In this document: piece by piece, positions 35,545 to 44,794 of the stretch
How the letters are laid out: each line of letters begins with the position of its first letter
How positions within the stretch are numbered: position 1 is the first letter of the stretch
Assembly: GCA_900544545.1 (NCBI GenBank)
Contig: UQVY01000010.1
Location: 7,732 to 71,731 of the forward strand
DNA: 64,000 nucleotides
From: an uncultured Eubacteriales bacterium
GTDB taxonomy: Bacteria > Bacillota > Clostridia > Christensenellales > CAG-314
Direction of reading: 5' to 3'
The notes under the pieces: model-generated
What the model was told of the DNA's origin: nothing
Seen by the model: the letters and a program-made list of their open reading frames with translations, nothing else
Databases searched by the model: none
Program-made: the position numbers and the translations under genes

Positions 35545-36081
35545 TTATACTGAGCCAAAAGGAATATCGTCGTCTTTCCGCACCTTATCGCCCGGCGCGG
35601 ATAAGGTTTTCCCGTATTCGAGAACCTTGGCGAAAAGCCTTTCCGCCTCTCCGCAACACCGGATAAGCTCTTCACGCTCCTCCGGGGAAAGCCCGCCGCA
35701 GAACCTTTTCTCCATATAATCGAAAGCAAACTCTTCCTGCTCGTTCATAATATCTCTGCCCTTCTGAGTGATGAAAATTCTTCCGACTCTTAAGTCTTCC
35801 GTATCCACGCTTCTTTCGAGAAGTCCGAGATCGGTCATCTGCTTTATGTATCGCCCTATCGACTTCTCGCTTACGGCAACGTTTTTCGCAAGACTGCATA
35901 CGCCCTCTCCGTCGTGATTATTGAGATAAGCGAGAATGGTATTGACCGGCCTTTTAAGCAAGTGATATCCGACCTTCGACTCTACCGCCGCAGCCTGCAT
36001 CGGACGAAGCACCGCAAGATATCTGAACATCATTTCGTCGATGGCATAGCTGATTTTCTTTATATCTTCATGTTCGTTCAT
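35545..36081 (-). CDS. MarR-family transcriptional regulator
   Basis: This 178-aa protein has a winged helix (residues 40-110): ILAYLNNHDGEGVCSLAKNV, then VSEKSIGRYIKQMTDLGLLE and a wing around DLRVGRIFITQKG. The C-terminal helices (about 112-155) are typical MarR dimerisation segments, followed by a disordered tail. It has its own strong promoter and is transcribed away from the third subtilase-LRR gene, whose promoter is about 115 bp from its own. It could control either itself or that surface protein. Confidence 0.85.
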   Translation of the reverse strand: MNEHEDIKKISYAIDEMMFRYLAVLRPMQAAAVESKVGYHLLKRPVNTILAYLNNHDGEGVCSLAKNVAVSEKSIGRYIKQMTDLGLLERSVDTEDLRVGRIFITQKGRDIMNEQEEFAFDYMEKRFCGGLSPEEREELIRCCGEAERLFAKVLEYGKTLSAPGDKVRKDDDIPFGSV

Positions 36082-36107
36082 TCCGTTGAACCTCCGATTC
36101 GAGAATA

Positions 36108-36136
36108 ATTATAAAGTATTTGTATATAAATGTCAA
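36108..36136 (-). promoter_or_regulatory. Promoter of the MarR-family gene
   Basis: On the minus strand a perfect TTGACA (36131-36136) and a perfect TATAAT (36108-36113) are spaced by 17 bp. Confidence 0.8.
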
Positions 36137-36250
36137 CGATTTTCCTATCCGCTTTTAATTATATTTTATAAAAAACCTCCTTATTTTACGAATTATCACT
36201 CAATGAAACAAAAAAAACGCCCCGACAGCTCTTATTTCTTTATCTTTCAC

Positions 36251-36279
36251 TTGACAATTAACGCTATCGATGTTAATAT
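36251..36279 (+). promoter_or_regulatory. Promoter of subtilase-LRR paralogue 3
   Basis: A perfect TTGACA (36251-36256) and TAATAT (36274-36279) are spaced by 17 bp, giving a leader of about 125 nt. Confidence 0.75.
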
Positions 36280-36295
36280 AAGATATACGCTAAAA

Positions 36296-36339
36296 GCGGA
36301 TTTATTAAATTTTTAGCATAAATCCGCAAATTGCGGATT
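36296..36339 (+). promoter_or_regulatory. Attenuator-like leader with alternative hairpins
   Basis: Segment 1 (36296-36305) pairs perfectly over 10 bp with segment 2 (36318-36327). Segment 2 can instead pair over 7 bp (36321-36327) with segment 3 (36333-36339), which is followed by a T-rich stretch. Only one of the two can form, as in transcription attenuators. Confidence 0.45.
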
Positions 36340-36412
36340 ATTTTCGTACTCAAGCCGATAAGGTCGGCAAGGTAAAATTCTACCCCGTCTTTAGGGGAAA
36401 CAGGAGGAAAAT

Positions 36413-39400
36413 ATGAAACTCAACCGAAAACAGTTTATCGCTCTGTTCGCAGCGATACTCGCCCTTATGCTGATTTGTTCGTCGTGCAACGCGAACTCTT
36501 CCGCAACGGAGCAACGGATCTCCCGCGCATATACGGCGACGGATCCGCAAAAATATCTGTCCGACGAAAACGCCGAGCTTTCGCGACTTATCGAAGAAAA
36601 CGCGCGGATAGACGTTCTCGTCGAGCTGCAGGGCGAAAATGTCCTCGACGGCTACTTCAAAAAAGGAAAAGGCAGCCTTACCGAATTCGCGGCATCGCCC
36701 GAGGCCGCGGAAATCGCAGACGCTCTTCTTTCGGAACAATCCGATTTTATCGGCGAAATCGAAGAAGCCGGAATCGATTATCGGCTCAGAAACCGAATCT
36801 CTTTCGTCGCAAACGTCGTTTCCCTTAACATTCCCGCAGCGCAGTTCGAAACGCTGTCTTCGCTTAAAGGCACGGGAATCGTGGCTATATGCGACGTTTA
36901 CGAAACGACGGCGACAAATCCGGAGGACCTTGCGTTTACATACGGGAATAACGAGTACACTATGAGTTCGGATATGCTCGGAATAACCGAAATGCGCGAA
37001 AACGGATACGCTTACGACGGAAAAGGAACGATTATTGCCGTTATCGACAGCGGTATTCATACCTCTCACGAAGCCTTCACGACTATTATGCCCACGCAGC
37101 CCGTACTCACGGAAGAAGAGCTTGAAAAAATCCTTCCGTATACGACGGCCTATTCGGTAATAGGCGACCCGTCCCTCTCGGCTTCGGACTATCGCATAAA
37201 CGATAAAATCGCCTTTTGTTTCGATTACGCGGATTCGGACAGAAACGTAAAGCCGAGCATCCGCGCCGTACTTAATTACGCGGGCGCACACGGAACGCAC
37301 GTCGCGGGACTCGCTGCGGGAAACAGCGAAACTTTCAAAGGCACCGCTCCGGACGCTCAGATTCTCGCTCTTAAAGTTTTCGGCGACAATTCCGGAGGCG
37401 CGGCTTCCGATTCGATCCTCGCGGCTTTAAACGACGCCGTTCTTCTCGGCTCGGACGTAATCAATATGAGTCTCGGAAGTTCAGCCGGATTTTCTTCGGA
37501 CGCAAGCGACGTCGTAAACGCGGTTTACGAAAGAATCCGTAAACTCGGAATAACGCTCGTAAGTTCAGCCGGAAACGCTTATTCTTCGGCGGCGTATCTG
37601 AATTCCACAAATCTTGCTTATACGAAAAATCCCGATTACTCGACCGTTTCCTCCGCATCTTCCTATAATGCGGGGTTGTCCGTCGCAAGCATAAATTCTT
37701 ACGCTGCGAAATGCCTGACTTACGGCGGAAATTATAACTGCGTTTACGGCACGGCGGTAGATACCGGAAGCAACGCTTACGACAGCCTCGGAATTCTTCT
37801 CGGAGAAGAAACCGAAAGGACTCTCGAATACGCGGTCGTCGGCGGAAAAGGCGAGCCTTCGGATTATGAAGGAATAAACGTAAACGGAAAAATCGCTCTC
37901 GTTATGCGCGGAGGAATCAGCTTCTACGATAAAGCCGTTTACGCCAAAGAGGCGGGAGCAACAGCCATCATAATCTACGACAACGGCGCGAATTACGCGG
38001 TTATCGGCGCACAGATGGAAGAAATGCCGCTTCCCGTATTTACGGTAAGAATGAGAGTCGGCGAGAGTATGGCCGAATGCGAAAACAAGACCGTAACCTT
38101 CGGCAAGAATATGAGTTATTCGTATCCGTTTATGTCCGATTTCTCCTCCTGGGGAGCAACTCCCGATCTTAAACTCAAACCCGACGTAACGGCTCCCGGC
38201 GGAAACGTAATTTCGACAGTCATCGAAAACGCCGGAATGGCCGTAGATACCTACGGCTATATGAGCGGAACGTCTATGGCTTCTCCGAATCTGGCGGGAC
38301 TTATGCTTAACGTCAGACAGTATCTCCGCGAAACTCAGCCCGAGCTTCCCGAACCGCTCCTCAATAAAACCGCTTATCAAATCGTTATGAGCACGGCTCT
38401 TATCGTTACCGACGAATACGGCAATCCCTACTCCCCGAGAAAACAGGGAAGCGGACTCGCAAACGGACTCGCGGCAACGACTACTCCCGCTTATATTTCG
38501 GTTTCGGGATCGGATTTCGCAAAAATCGAACTCGGCGACGACCCTCTTGAAACGGGAAGATATACGCTCGATTTCGACGTCGTAAATATGAGCGAAAAAG
38601 AAATAAGCTACGACCTTTCTTCTGTCGTTATGACGGACTACGCGTCCGCAGACGGGATTTATTCCGAACAAAGAGGCTACGTTCTCGATAAAGGAACGAG
38701 AGCCTGGTATACCGACGGAACCGAAAACGAAAACGCGGTCGTAACCGTAGCTCCGAAAGGAAGAGTTTCGGTAACGCTCGTTATAACCCTTTCCGAAGAA
38801 GAAAAAGCTTATATTTCCGATAACTTCGCAAACGGCTCTTACGTAGAAGGCTTCGTTAAATTGAATTCGGATGAAAATCCCTCTCTTTCCGTACCTTTCC
38901 TCGCGTTTTTCGGAGATTGGGGCGACGCGGAAATTTTCGACGTTATGTATTACGACGAAACTCAGCCCGATACTTTCAGAAACTATCTCGTGGGAACGGT
39001 CGGAACGAGCAACGTGTATCTCGGAGTTTATCCTTATAAACTTCCGGAAGGAACGGATTCTCCCGAGGTTACCGAAGATATGGTCGCAGTTTCGGGAAAA
39101 GAATATTCTCTTTCCACTCTTGCGGGATTGTCTTTAGGTCTTAAAAGAAACATCGGCGAACTCGGAATCTCCATAACCGATACCGTAACGGGCGAACCTA
39201 TAGATTCGAGCATTCTCGAAAAAGTCAGAAAAGTCGCCGTAAGAGGAAGCACGGTTTCTCCCACGCTTCTCTCGATGTCGCTCAACGCGATAGCCGCGGA
39301 TTTCCCGAACAACGGCTCTTTCACTTTAACTTTCACCGCAAAAATCGATTATGATTACACCGAAAAAACCGATTCCGTATCCTTCGTTTTCCACGTGGAT

Positions 39401-42400
39401 TTCGAAGCACCCGTATTTAACGACATAAAAATCGAAAAGGGTCCGGACGGAAGAATTTACGTTAAGGCGGATATATTCGAAAACCGCTACCTTATGGATT
39501 TTCAGATCTATAATTACGATATTGAAAAGGGAACCGTAGGCTCTATGCTTACCGACTATATGATTCCCGTAACTTCCCCTGTATACGGAAGCAACTCCCT
39601 TCACGTTATAGACGTTACCGACGCGATCAACGCAATGGAGGGCGACTATATCGGTTTCTTCGCGGAAGATTACGCTTTCAATAAGTCCGGATTCAGCATC
39701 GAAATCGACGACCGACTTAAAGCGGCTGCCGCAGAATTCAAAACCGAAAACGAAAAGACAAACGGCTTCGCAAGTACAAGCGATATTCTCCGTACTATGA
39801 GCGTTACGACTTCCGCCGACGAAAACGGCTTCGTTATAGAAAACGGCGTTTTAATTTCATACTCCGGCTCGGACGCGGAAATCATCATTCCCTCGTCGGT
39901 TACGAAAATAGCCGACAGCGTTTTCAAGGGCAACACCGTTATAACGAAAGTAACTCTTCCCGAAAATCTCGTTTCCGTAGGAGCGCAGGCGTTTATGGGC
40001 TGCACGAAGCTTACGGAAATCTCTATGCCCGATACCGTTATCGAAATCGGCACGGAATGCTTCTCCGGCTGCAAAGCCGTCAAAACCGCGAAACTCTCCT
40101 CCGCTCTCAAGAATATATCCGATAAGGCTTTCTATAACTGCGAAGCTCTTACTTCCGTTATATGGCCCTCGGCTTACGAAAGAATCGGAGACTCCGCGTT
40201 TTACAAGTGCACTAAAATTACGTCCCTCTCTCTCCCCGAATCGGTCAGAAGAATCGAGGACAACGCTTTCTATTCCACTAAAAAGACCGCGGTAACGAAA
40301 CTTGCTCTTCCCGAAAACCTTGAATACATAGGAACTAACGCATTCCGTTATCTCGGAGTCGGCGAATTGATAATTCCCGACTGCTACGAGGAAGAACTCT
40401 TCGAAAACGCGGAAGTTTCAAAATTCTCGCCCTTCTATTATTGTCAGGCGACTAAGGTCGTTATGCCTTCGGGCTGGACGAGAATCCCCGACTATCTGTG
40501 CTACTATATGACAAAACTGAAAAGCATAGAATTCCCCGACGGAATAACCGAAATCGGAGTATCTTCCTTCTTCAACTGTACGGCGATAACCGAAATCGTC
40601 ATTCCGGATTCGGTCGTAACTCTCGGCAGCAACTGCTTCGCTTACTGTAAAGGCGTCAAAAAACTCGTTATTCCCGAAGGAATCGAAAATCTGCCCGACA
40701 GACTTCTCGACCAGTCGCAGATTACGACGATAACTATTCCGTCGTCGGTCGTAACCATAGGAAGTCAGTGTTTCCATAAAAGCACGAAGCTTACCGAAGT
40801 CGTTTTCGCCCAAGGAAGCAGGCTCGAAACCATAGGTGCAAACGCGTTTAACGGCTGCACCTCGCTTACCTCGTTCGTTATGCCCGATACCGTCACTTCG
40901 GTCGGAACGAGCGCACTTGCGGGAAACACCAAACTTAAAGAACTTCATATCTCCGAAAGTCTCGTCGAATTCGTCGGAATCAATCCCCTCGCAAACAGCG
41001 CGATAGAAGAAATCGTATTCCCCGAATCGTATACCGGACATATCGGAAGCTCACAGGTATGCGGAAATATGAAAAAACTTAAAAAAGCTACCTTCAGAAA
41101 CAACATCATTTCCGTATCCAATACGACTTTCCTTAATTGCACCGCTCTCGAAACCGTCGTTTTCGAAAAGAACGTTCAGTACGCTCTCGCGGTAGGTTCG
41201 GGATTGACTTCGCTTCGCGAAATCGAATTCAAAGGCTCAATAAAGCAACTCTACGGACGCTCTTTCTATCAGTGCCTGAATCTTAAAAGCGTCAGCTTCA
41301 ACGACGTCGAAAAAATTACGGGTTACGTCGGAAGAGAATCCGGAATCGAAAACATAACCTTTAACGGAAACGTAGGCTCTATCGAACTTTACGCCTTCCA
41401 GCATATGCCCGAACTCAAAGAAATCGTCCTCAACGGCAATCTCGGTCATATCGGAGAATACGTATTCTACGATTACGAAACCGTGAACAAAAAGAATTAC
41501 GGACTCGTAGGTCCCGAATATCTCTCCACCCCCAACGTAAAATGGGTCGTCGGAGAAAACAACCCGTATCTTACACTCGACGAAAACGGCGTGCTTTACA
41601 ATAAAGAAAAGACTCGTCTTTATAAACTCGCGCCCGGTATAAGCATCGAAAAATATATTATGCCGGACTCCGTAGTAACCGTAGACAACGGCGCGTTTGC
41701 CGGAAGAAGCGACATTAAGGAAATCGTTCTCGGAAAGGGCTTCACGCAGATTCCGGATTACGCTTTCAGCGCGATGAGCAACCTCCGCGGAATAGATATT
41801 TCCTCCGTAACTTCTCTCGGAAAGGGAGTTTTCAAGGATTGCATTTCTCTCGAAAGCATTTCCTTCGGCAGCGAAATCACCGTCGTCGGCTCATATCTTC
41901 TGAGTGGCTGCACTTCCCTTAAGAGCGTAACTTTTGCGTCGAAACCGACGATTATCGGAGATTACGCATTCGAAAACACTGCAATCGAAAGCTTTACCGA
42001 CACGGAAAAGCTTCTGGGTATAGGCGAAGGCGCATTTATGGGCTGCAAAAAGCTCGTTGAATTCGCATTCCCGGACTCTTTGTCCATTATAGGCGACGGG
42101 GCGTTTATGGAAAGCGGAATCGTCGAAGCGATTTTAGGAAAAGAAACCTCATATATAGGCAAAATGGCTTTCGCTCACTGCAAATCGCTCGACAAAGTAT
42201 TTATTCCCGAATCGACGAAAGAATTCAGATTCAGCGGCGTATTTAAGGACTGCACGAAGCTCGTGGAAGTTATCGTCGACGAAAACAATCTCTGCTTCGT
42301 TTCCGAAAACGGCGTGATTTACGACAAAGACAAAACCGTTCTTCATTTCTATCCATCGACTCTCAAGGATAAATACTTCCGCGTCCCCGAAGGCATAGTT

Positions 42401-42778
42401 AAAATCGACGCAAACGCCTTCTTCGGAAACGAATACCTTATTACGGTCGAACTTCCGTCTACTCTCGAAGTTATCGGCGACAAAGCATTCTTCGGCTGCT
42501 CTTCGCTCTCGACGGTTATAATCAATTCCGAAAAAGCTCCCGTACTCGAAGCTCTTTACGACGAAAACCGCAAATATTATTACTCCAACTTCGTCGGATT
42601 CATCGGAGAAATCGAAAAATCCCTCACGCTCTATTGCGTAAACGCCGAGCTTTACGATAATTACGTATGGAAATCGTTCTTCAAAAACATATACGAGCTC
42701 GGAAACTCATCGAACCGAACCGGCTCCGCGGCAAAAAAACTTTCCTTTCTTCCTGACCGCGGACGCCGCGCGGCATAA
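36413..42778 (+). CDS. Giant lipoprotein: S8 subtilase with BspA-like LRR domain (paralogue 3)
   Basis: This is the longest of the three at 2121 aa. It has lipobox CSSC (about residue 25), catalytic Asp212 (AVIDSGIH), His296 (AHGTHVAG) and Ser621 (SGTSMASPN), and a PA-like insert (GKIALVMRGGISFYDK). The Fn3-like region has YVEGFVKLNSDENPSLSVPF. From about residue 1140 there are many LRR_5 units (IIPSSVTKIADSVFKGN onward), and the shared C-terminal module (APVLEALYDENRKYYYSNFV) is followed here by an extra basic tail of about 25 residues. The ATG follows CAGGAGG. It forms an operon with the lipoprotein gene 12 bp downstream. Confidence 0.9.
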   Translation: MKLNRKQFIALFAAILALMLICSSCNANSSATEQRISRAYTATDPQKYLSDENAELSRLIEENARIDVLVELQGENVLDGYFKKGKGSLTEFAASPEAAEIADALLSEQSDFIGEIEEAGIDYRLRNRISFVANVVSLNIPAAQFETLSSLKGTGIVAICDVYETTATNPEDLAFTYGNNEYTMSSDMLGITEMRENGYAYDGKGTIIAVIDSGIHTSHEAFTTIMPTQPVLTEEELEKILPYTTAYSVIGDPSLSASDYRINDKIAFCFDYADSDRNVKPSIRAVLNYAGAHGTHVAGLAAGNSETFKGTAPDAQILALKVFGDNSGGAASDSILAALNDAVLLGSDVINMSLGSSAGFSSDASDVVNAVYERIRKLGITLVSSAGNAYSSAAYLNSTNLAYTKNPDYSTVSSASSYNAGLSVASINSYAAKCLTYGGNYNCVYGTAVDTGSNAYDSLGILLGEETERTLEYAVVGGKGEPSDYEGINVNGKIALVMRGGISFYDKAVYAKEAGATAIIIYDNGANYAVIGAQMEEMPLPVFTVRMRVGESMAECENKTVTFGKNMSYSYPFMSDFSSWGATPDLKLKPDVTAPGGNVISTVIENAGMAVDTYGYMSGTSMASPNLAGLMLNVRQYLRETQPELPEPLLNKTAYQIVMSTALIVTDEYGNPYSPRKQGSGLANGLAATTTPAYISVSGSDFAKIELGDDPLETGRYTLDFDVVNMSEKEISYDLSSVVMTDYASADGIYSEQRGYVLDKGTRAWYTDGTENENAVVTVAPKGRVSVTLVITLSEEEKAYISDNFANGSYVEGFVKLNSDENPSLSVPFLAFFGDWGDAEIFDVMYYDETQPDTFRNYLVGTVGTSNVYLGVYPYKLPEGTDSPEVTEDMVAVSGKEYSLSTLAGLSLGLKRNIGELGISITDTVTGEPIDSSILEKVRKVAVRGSTVSPTLLSMSLNAIAADFPNNGSFTLTFTAKIDYDYTEKTDSVSFVFHVDFEAPVFNDIKIEKGPDGRIYVKADIFENRYLMDFQIYNYDIEKGTVGSMLTDYMIPVTSPVYGSNSLHVIDVTDAINAMEGDYIGFFAEDYAFNKSGFSIEIDDRLKAAAAEFKTENEKTNGFASTSDILRTMSVTTSADENGFVIENGVLISYSGSDAEIIIPSSVTKIADSVFKGNTVITKVTLPENLVSVGAQAFMGCTKLTEISMPDTVIEIGTECFSGCKAVKTAKLSSALKNISDKAFYNCEALTSVIWPSAYERIGDSAFYKCTKITSLSLPESVRRIEDNAFYSTKKTAVTKLALPENLEYIGTNAFRYLGVGELIIPDCYEEELFENAEVSKFSPFYYCQATKVVMPSGWTRIPDYLCYYMTKLKSIEFPDGITEIGVSSFFNCTAITEIVIPDSVVTLGSNCFAYCKGVKKLVIPEGIENLPDRLLDQSQITTITIPSSVVTIGSQCFHKSTKLTEVVFAQGSRLETIGANAFNGCTSLTSFVMPDTVTSVGTSALAGNTKLKELHISESLVEFVGINPLANSAIEEIVFPESYTGHIGSSQVCGNMKKLKKATFRNNIISVSNTTFLNCTALETVVFEKNVQYALAVGSGLTSLREIEFKGSIKQLYGRSFYQCLNLKSVSFNDVEKITGYVGRESGIENITFNGNVGSIELYAFQHMPELKEIVLNGNLGHIGEYVFYDYETVNKKNYGLVGPEYLSTPNVKWVVGENNPYLTLDENGVLYNKEKTRLYKLAPGISIEKYIMPDSVVTVDNGAFAGRSDIKEIVLGKGFTQIPDYAFSAMSNLRGIDISSVTSLGKGVFKDCISLESISFGSEITVVGSYLLSGCTSLKSVTFASKPTIIGDYAFENTAIESFTDTEKLLGIGEGAFMGCKKLVEFAFPDSLSIIGDGAFMESGIVEAILGKETSYIGKMAFAHCKSLDKVFIPESTKEFRFSGVFKDCTKLVEVIVDENNLCFVSENGVIYDKDKTVLHFYPSTLKDKYFRVPEGIVKIDANAFFGNEYLITVELPSTLEVIGDKAFFGCSSLSTVIINSEKAPVLEALYDENRKYYYSNFVGFIGEIEKSLTLYCVNAELYDNYVWKSFFKNIYELGNSSNRTGSAAKKLSFLPDRGRRAA

Positions 42779-42790
42779 CGGAGGCGAATT

Positions 42791-43888
42791 ATGAAAAACA
42801 TCGTTAAAACGACCGTCCTGACTTTACTTATAACCGCAATCGTTCTTTCTCTTTCGGGTTGTCTTTTCAGCCTCGGCACTTCCGTTATCTTTACTGTCGA
42901 CGGAGAAATATGGGAAAGAAACTTCAGCTCGGATCCCGATAACGCGAAACCCGTTATCGCCCCCGAAAAAGACGAACATACTCTCGTCGGCTGGAACGTC
43001 GTCCGAATACTCGACGACGGAACTTACGTTTTTGAAGCCGTGTGGCAGCACGATCCGACCGTTTATACCGTAAAAACTTCGGTTATGAGAACGGAAACCC
43101 TTTACAGCGTTGTCTGGAATACGATCGTAACTCCGTCGCACGATACCGGAGATTACTACGACTTCGTTCGCTGGCTCGACGCGGAAACGCTCGAACCGTT
43201 TGACTTCACGAACCCGATAACCGGAAACGTTTCGGTTGTTGCGGAAGTATCGTTTAATTCCGAACGCTCCGCACGAATCTTCGGCTCCGAACTCGACGAA
43301 TACCTTTCCGAAAAGTTCGGCGAAAATCCTCTTTGGCTCTATACAAAAGAAGCTGTCGAAATCTGCCGCGGAATCGTTTCCGAAGCAAAAACGGCTTTAA
43401 CGGAAGCGGAAGATTTCGATTCGATGTCGGAAATACTCGAATCGACGGTTTCTTCGCTCTCTCTCGTCAGAACCTATTCCGAAACGCTGACCGAGCTCTT
43501 CGAGTCTTACGATTTAAACGAATATTACGACGAACAGGCGGAAGAGCTTAAAACGATTTACGAAAAGGCTTACGAAAGACTTGTAAATTACCGCGGAGGC
43601 TCTCCTTCGCCGACGTATATCGTCAGTCGCGCGGCAGAAGCCCTGGAAGGCGTAAACGACAAGGCTCGGGATAACGAAATAGCCGAAAATCTCAAAAGCT
43701 CTTACAAAAGAAGACTCAACGCTTTTGCGGAAAGTCTCGTTTCGGAAAACACTTCCCCGGAAATCTCGGAAAAAATCGGAATTGCCCTTAAAAACGGACT
43801 CGAAGCGATAAATTCCGCAATCGGCACGAAGGCTTTGTCCGAAGCGTACGCAAATGCCGTCGAATCCGTAAAAATCGCAGCCGAATAA
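42791..43888 (+). CDS. Lipoprotein with InlB-like repeats and a helical C-terminal domain
   Basis: This 365-aa protein has a lipoprotein signal with lipobox LSGC (about residue 24). Residues 30-155 contain two beta-type units ending in HTLVGWNVV and YDFVRWLDAETLEPF, like the InlB B-repeat/Flg_new families of bacterial surface proteins. Residues 160-365 are long acidic helices (SEKFGENPLWLYTKEAVEIC and following). It starts 12 bp after the third subtilase-LRR gene and is surely cotranscribed, so it may present, bind or modulate that protease at the surface. No catalytic motif is visible. Confidence 0.75.
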   Translation: MKNIVKTTVLTLLITAIVLSLSGCLFSLGTSVIFTVDGEIWERNFSSDPDNAKPVIAPEKDEHTLVGWNVVRILDDGTYVFEAVWQHDPTVYTVKTSVMRTETLYSVVWNTIVTPSHDTGDYYDFVRWLDAETLEPFDFTNPITGNVSVVAEVSFNSERSARIFGSELDEYLSEKFGENPLWLYTKEAVEICRGIVSEAKTALTEAEDFDSMSEILESTVSSLSLVRTYSETLTELFESYDLNEYYDEQAEELKTIYEKAYERLVNYRGGSPSPTYIVSRAAEALEGVNDKARDNEIAENLKSSYKRRLNAFAESLVSENTSPEISEKIGIALKNGLEAINSAIGTKALSEAYANAVESVKIAAE

Positions 43889-43925
43889 CGCTTTTATGGC
43901 TTAATCAAAGCTTTTTGACTATTAA

Positions 43926-43960
43926 AAACCCTCGCACGCCACCGTACGAGGGTTTGTTTT
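43926..43960 (+). terminator. Intrinsic terminator of the subtilase-LRR 3 operon
   Basis: An AAACCCTCG arm pairs with CGAGGGTTT, and the stem is followed by a T run. Confidence 0.75.
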
Positions 43961-44062
43961 TTTCGTTCTCCCGACAAACACGAGTCGCTTTATTACCGAC
44001 TATGCGCATAAAGCCTTTTACCCGTAATGAATCGGATAAGCCTGTTGCATTCCGTCTATACC

Positions 44063-44794
44063 TCACTGTTTCTTCATCTGCCTGAGGAAAAGAAGAATGG
44101 CGACAACCGTCGTTACGACAGCATAGCCCGCCACCCATAAAACGTGCGGAAGCAAGTCCGAAAAGTTTCCGTTTACGAGAGCCTTTTCGATTTCGACGGC
44201 GTGCACGAAGGGAAGAAGATTCGCTATATCGCGGAAAACGCCCCCCACAAGCTCCAGATCGAACCACACTCCCGAAAGCCACGCGGCAAGATTCGTGAAA
44301 ACCGTTCCAGAAACTACGCCCGACTGCTTGGCGGTCAACACGCTTCCGAGAAGCACTCCGCAGGCTACGTAGAAAACCGAAATCGGAATTACCGCAAGAA
44401 GCGCGAAAATCAGATTTACGGAAAATCCGAGACCGAGACACAACGCAGCCGCATAGCAGATAAGGCTTTGCAGAAAAGCAACGGGAATCAGCGGAAGCAT
44501 ATATCCGAAGATAAAATCCGCAGGCGTCATCGGAGTCGTATACAAACGCACGAGAAACGCGCTTTCTCTGTCCCTCGAGACGAGGAGAGCCGCAAAAAGC
44601 GTTATAAAAGCAAGTCCGAACACGGCTATTCCGGGAGCAAGCTTGTTTATTTCGAAAAGAGCGACGGGAATATTCGCCTGAATCGCGCTCAGAAGAAGCA
44701 ATAATATCAGCGGAAATCCCAGTCCGAGTCCGAGATTGACGGGATCCCTTACGATTTCCTTGAAATTCCTTCCGGCAAAGGACGTCATTTTCAT
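44063..44794 (-). CDS. ABC-2 type transporter permease
   Basis: This 243-aa integral membrane protein has six predicted helices and the layout of ABC-2 exporters: a soluble start (FAGRNFKEIVRDPVNLGLGL), LVSRDRESAFLVRLYTTPMT between helices 2 and 3, and FVHAVEIEKALVNGNF before the last helix. It overlaps the ATPase gene by 4 bp and is the membrane half of a drug or lipid exporter regulated by the upstream TetR-family gene. Confidence 0.9.
   Translation of the reverse strand: MKMTSFAGRNFKEIVRDPVNLGLGLGFPLILLLLLSAIQANIPVALFEINKLAPGIAVFGLAFITLFAALLVSRDRESAFLVRLYTTPMTPADFIFGYMLPLIPVAFLQSLICYAAALCLGLGFSVNLIFALLAVIPISVFYVACGVLLGSVLTAKQSGVVSGTVFTNLAAWLSGVWFDLELVGGVFRDIANLLPFVHAVEIEKALVNGNFSDLLPHVLWVAGYAVVTTVVAILLFLRQMKKQ

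Larger units (their letters stand above)
36082..36412. other. Divergent control region between marR-like gene and subtilase-LRR 3
   Basis: These 331 AT-rich bp contain the MarR promoter, the plus-strand promoter of the giant gene, and a leader of about 130 nt with two mutually exclusive hairpins. Short frames in it lack ribosome binding sites. Confidence 0.55.
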
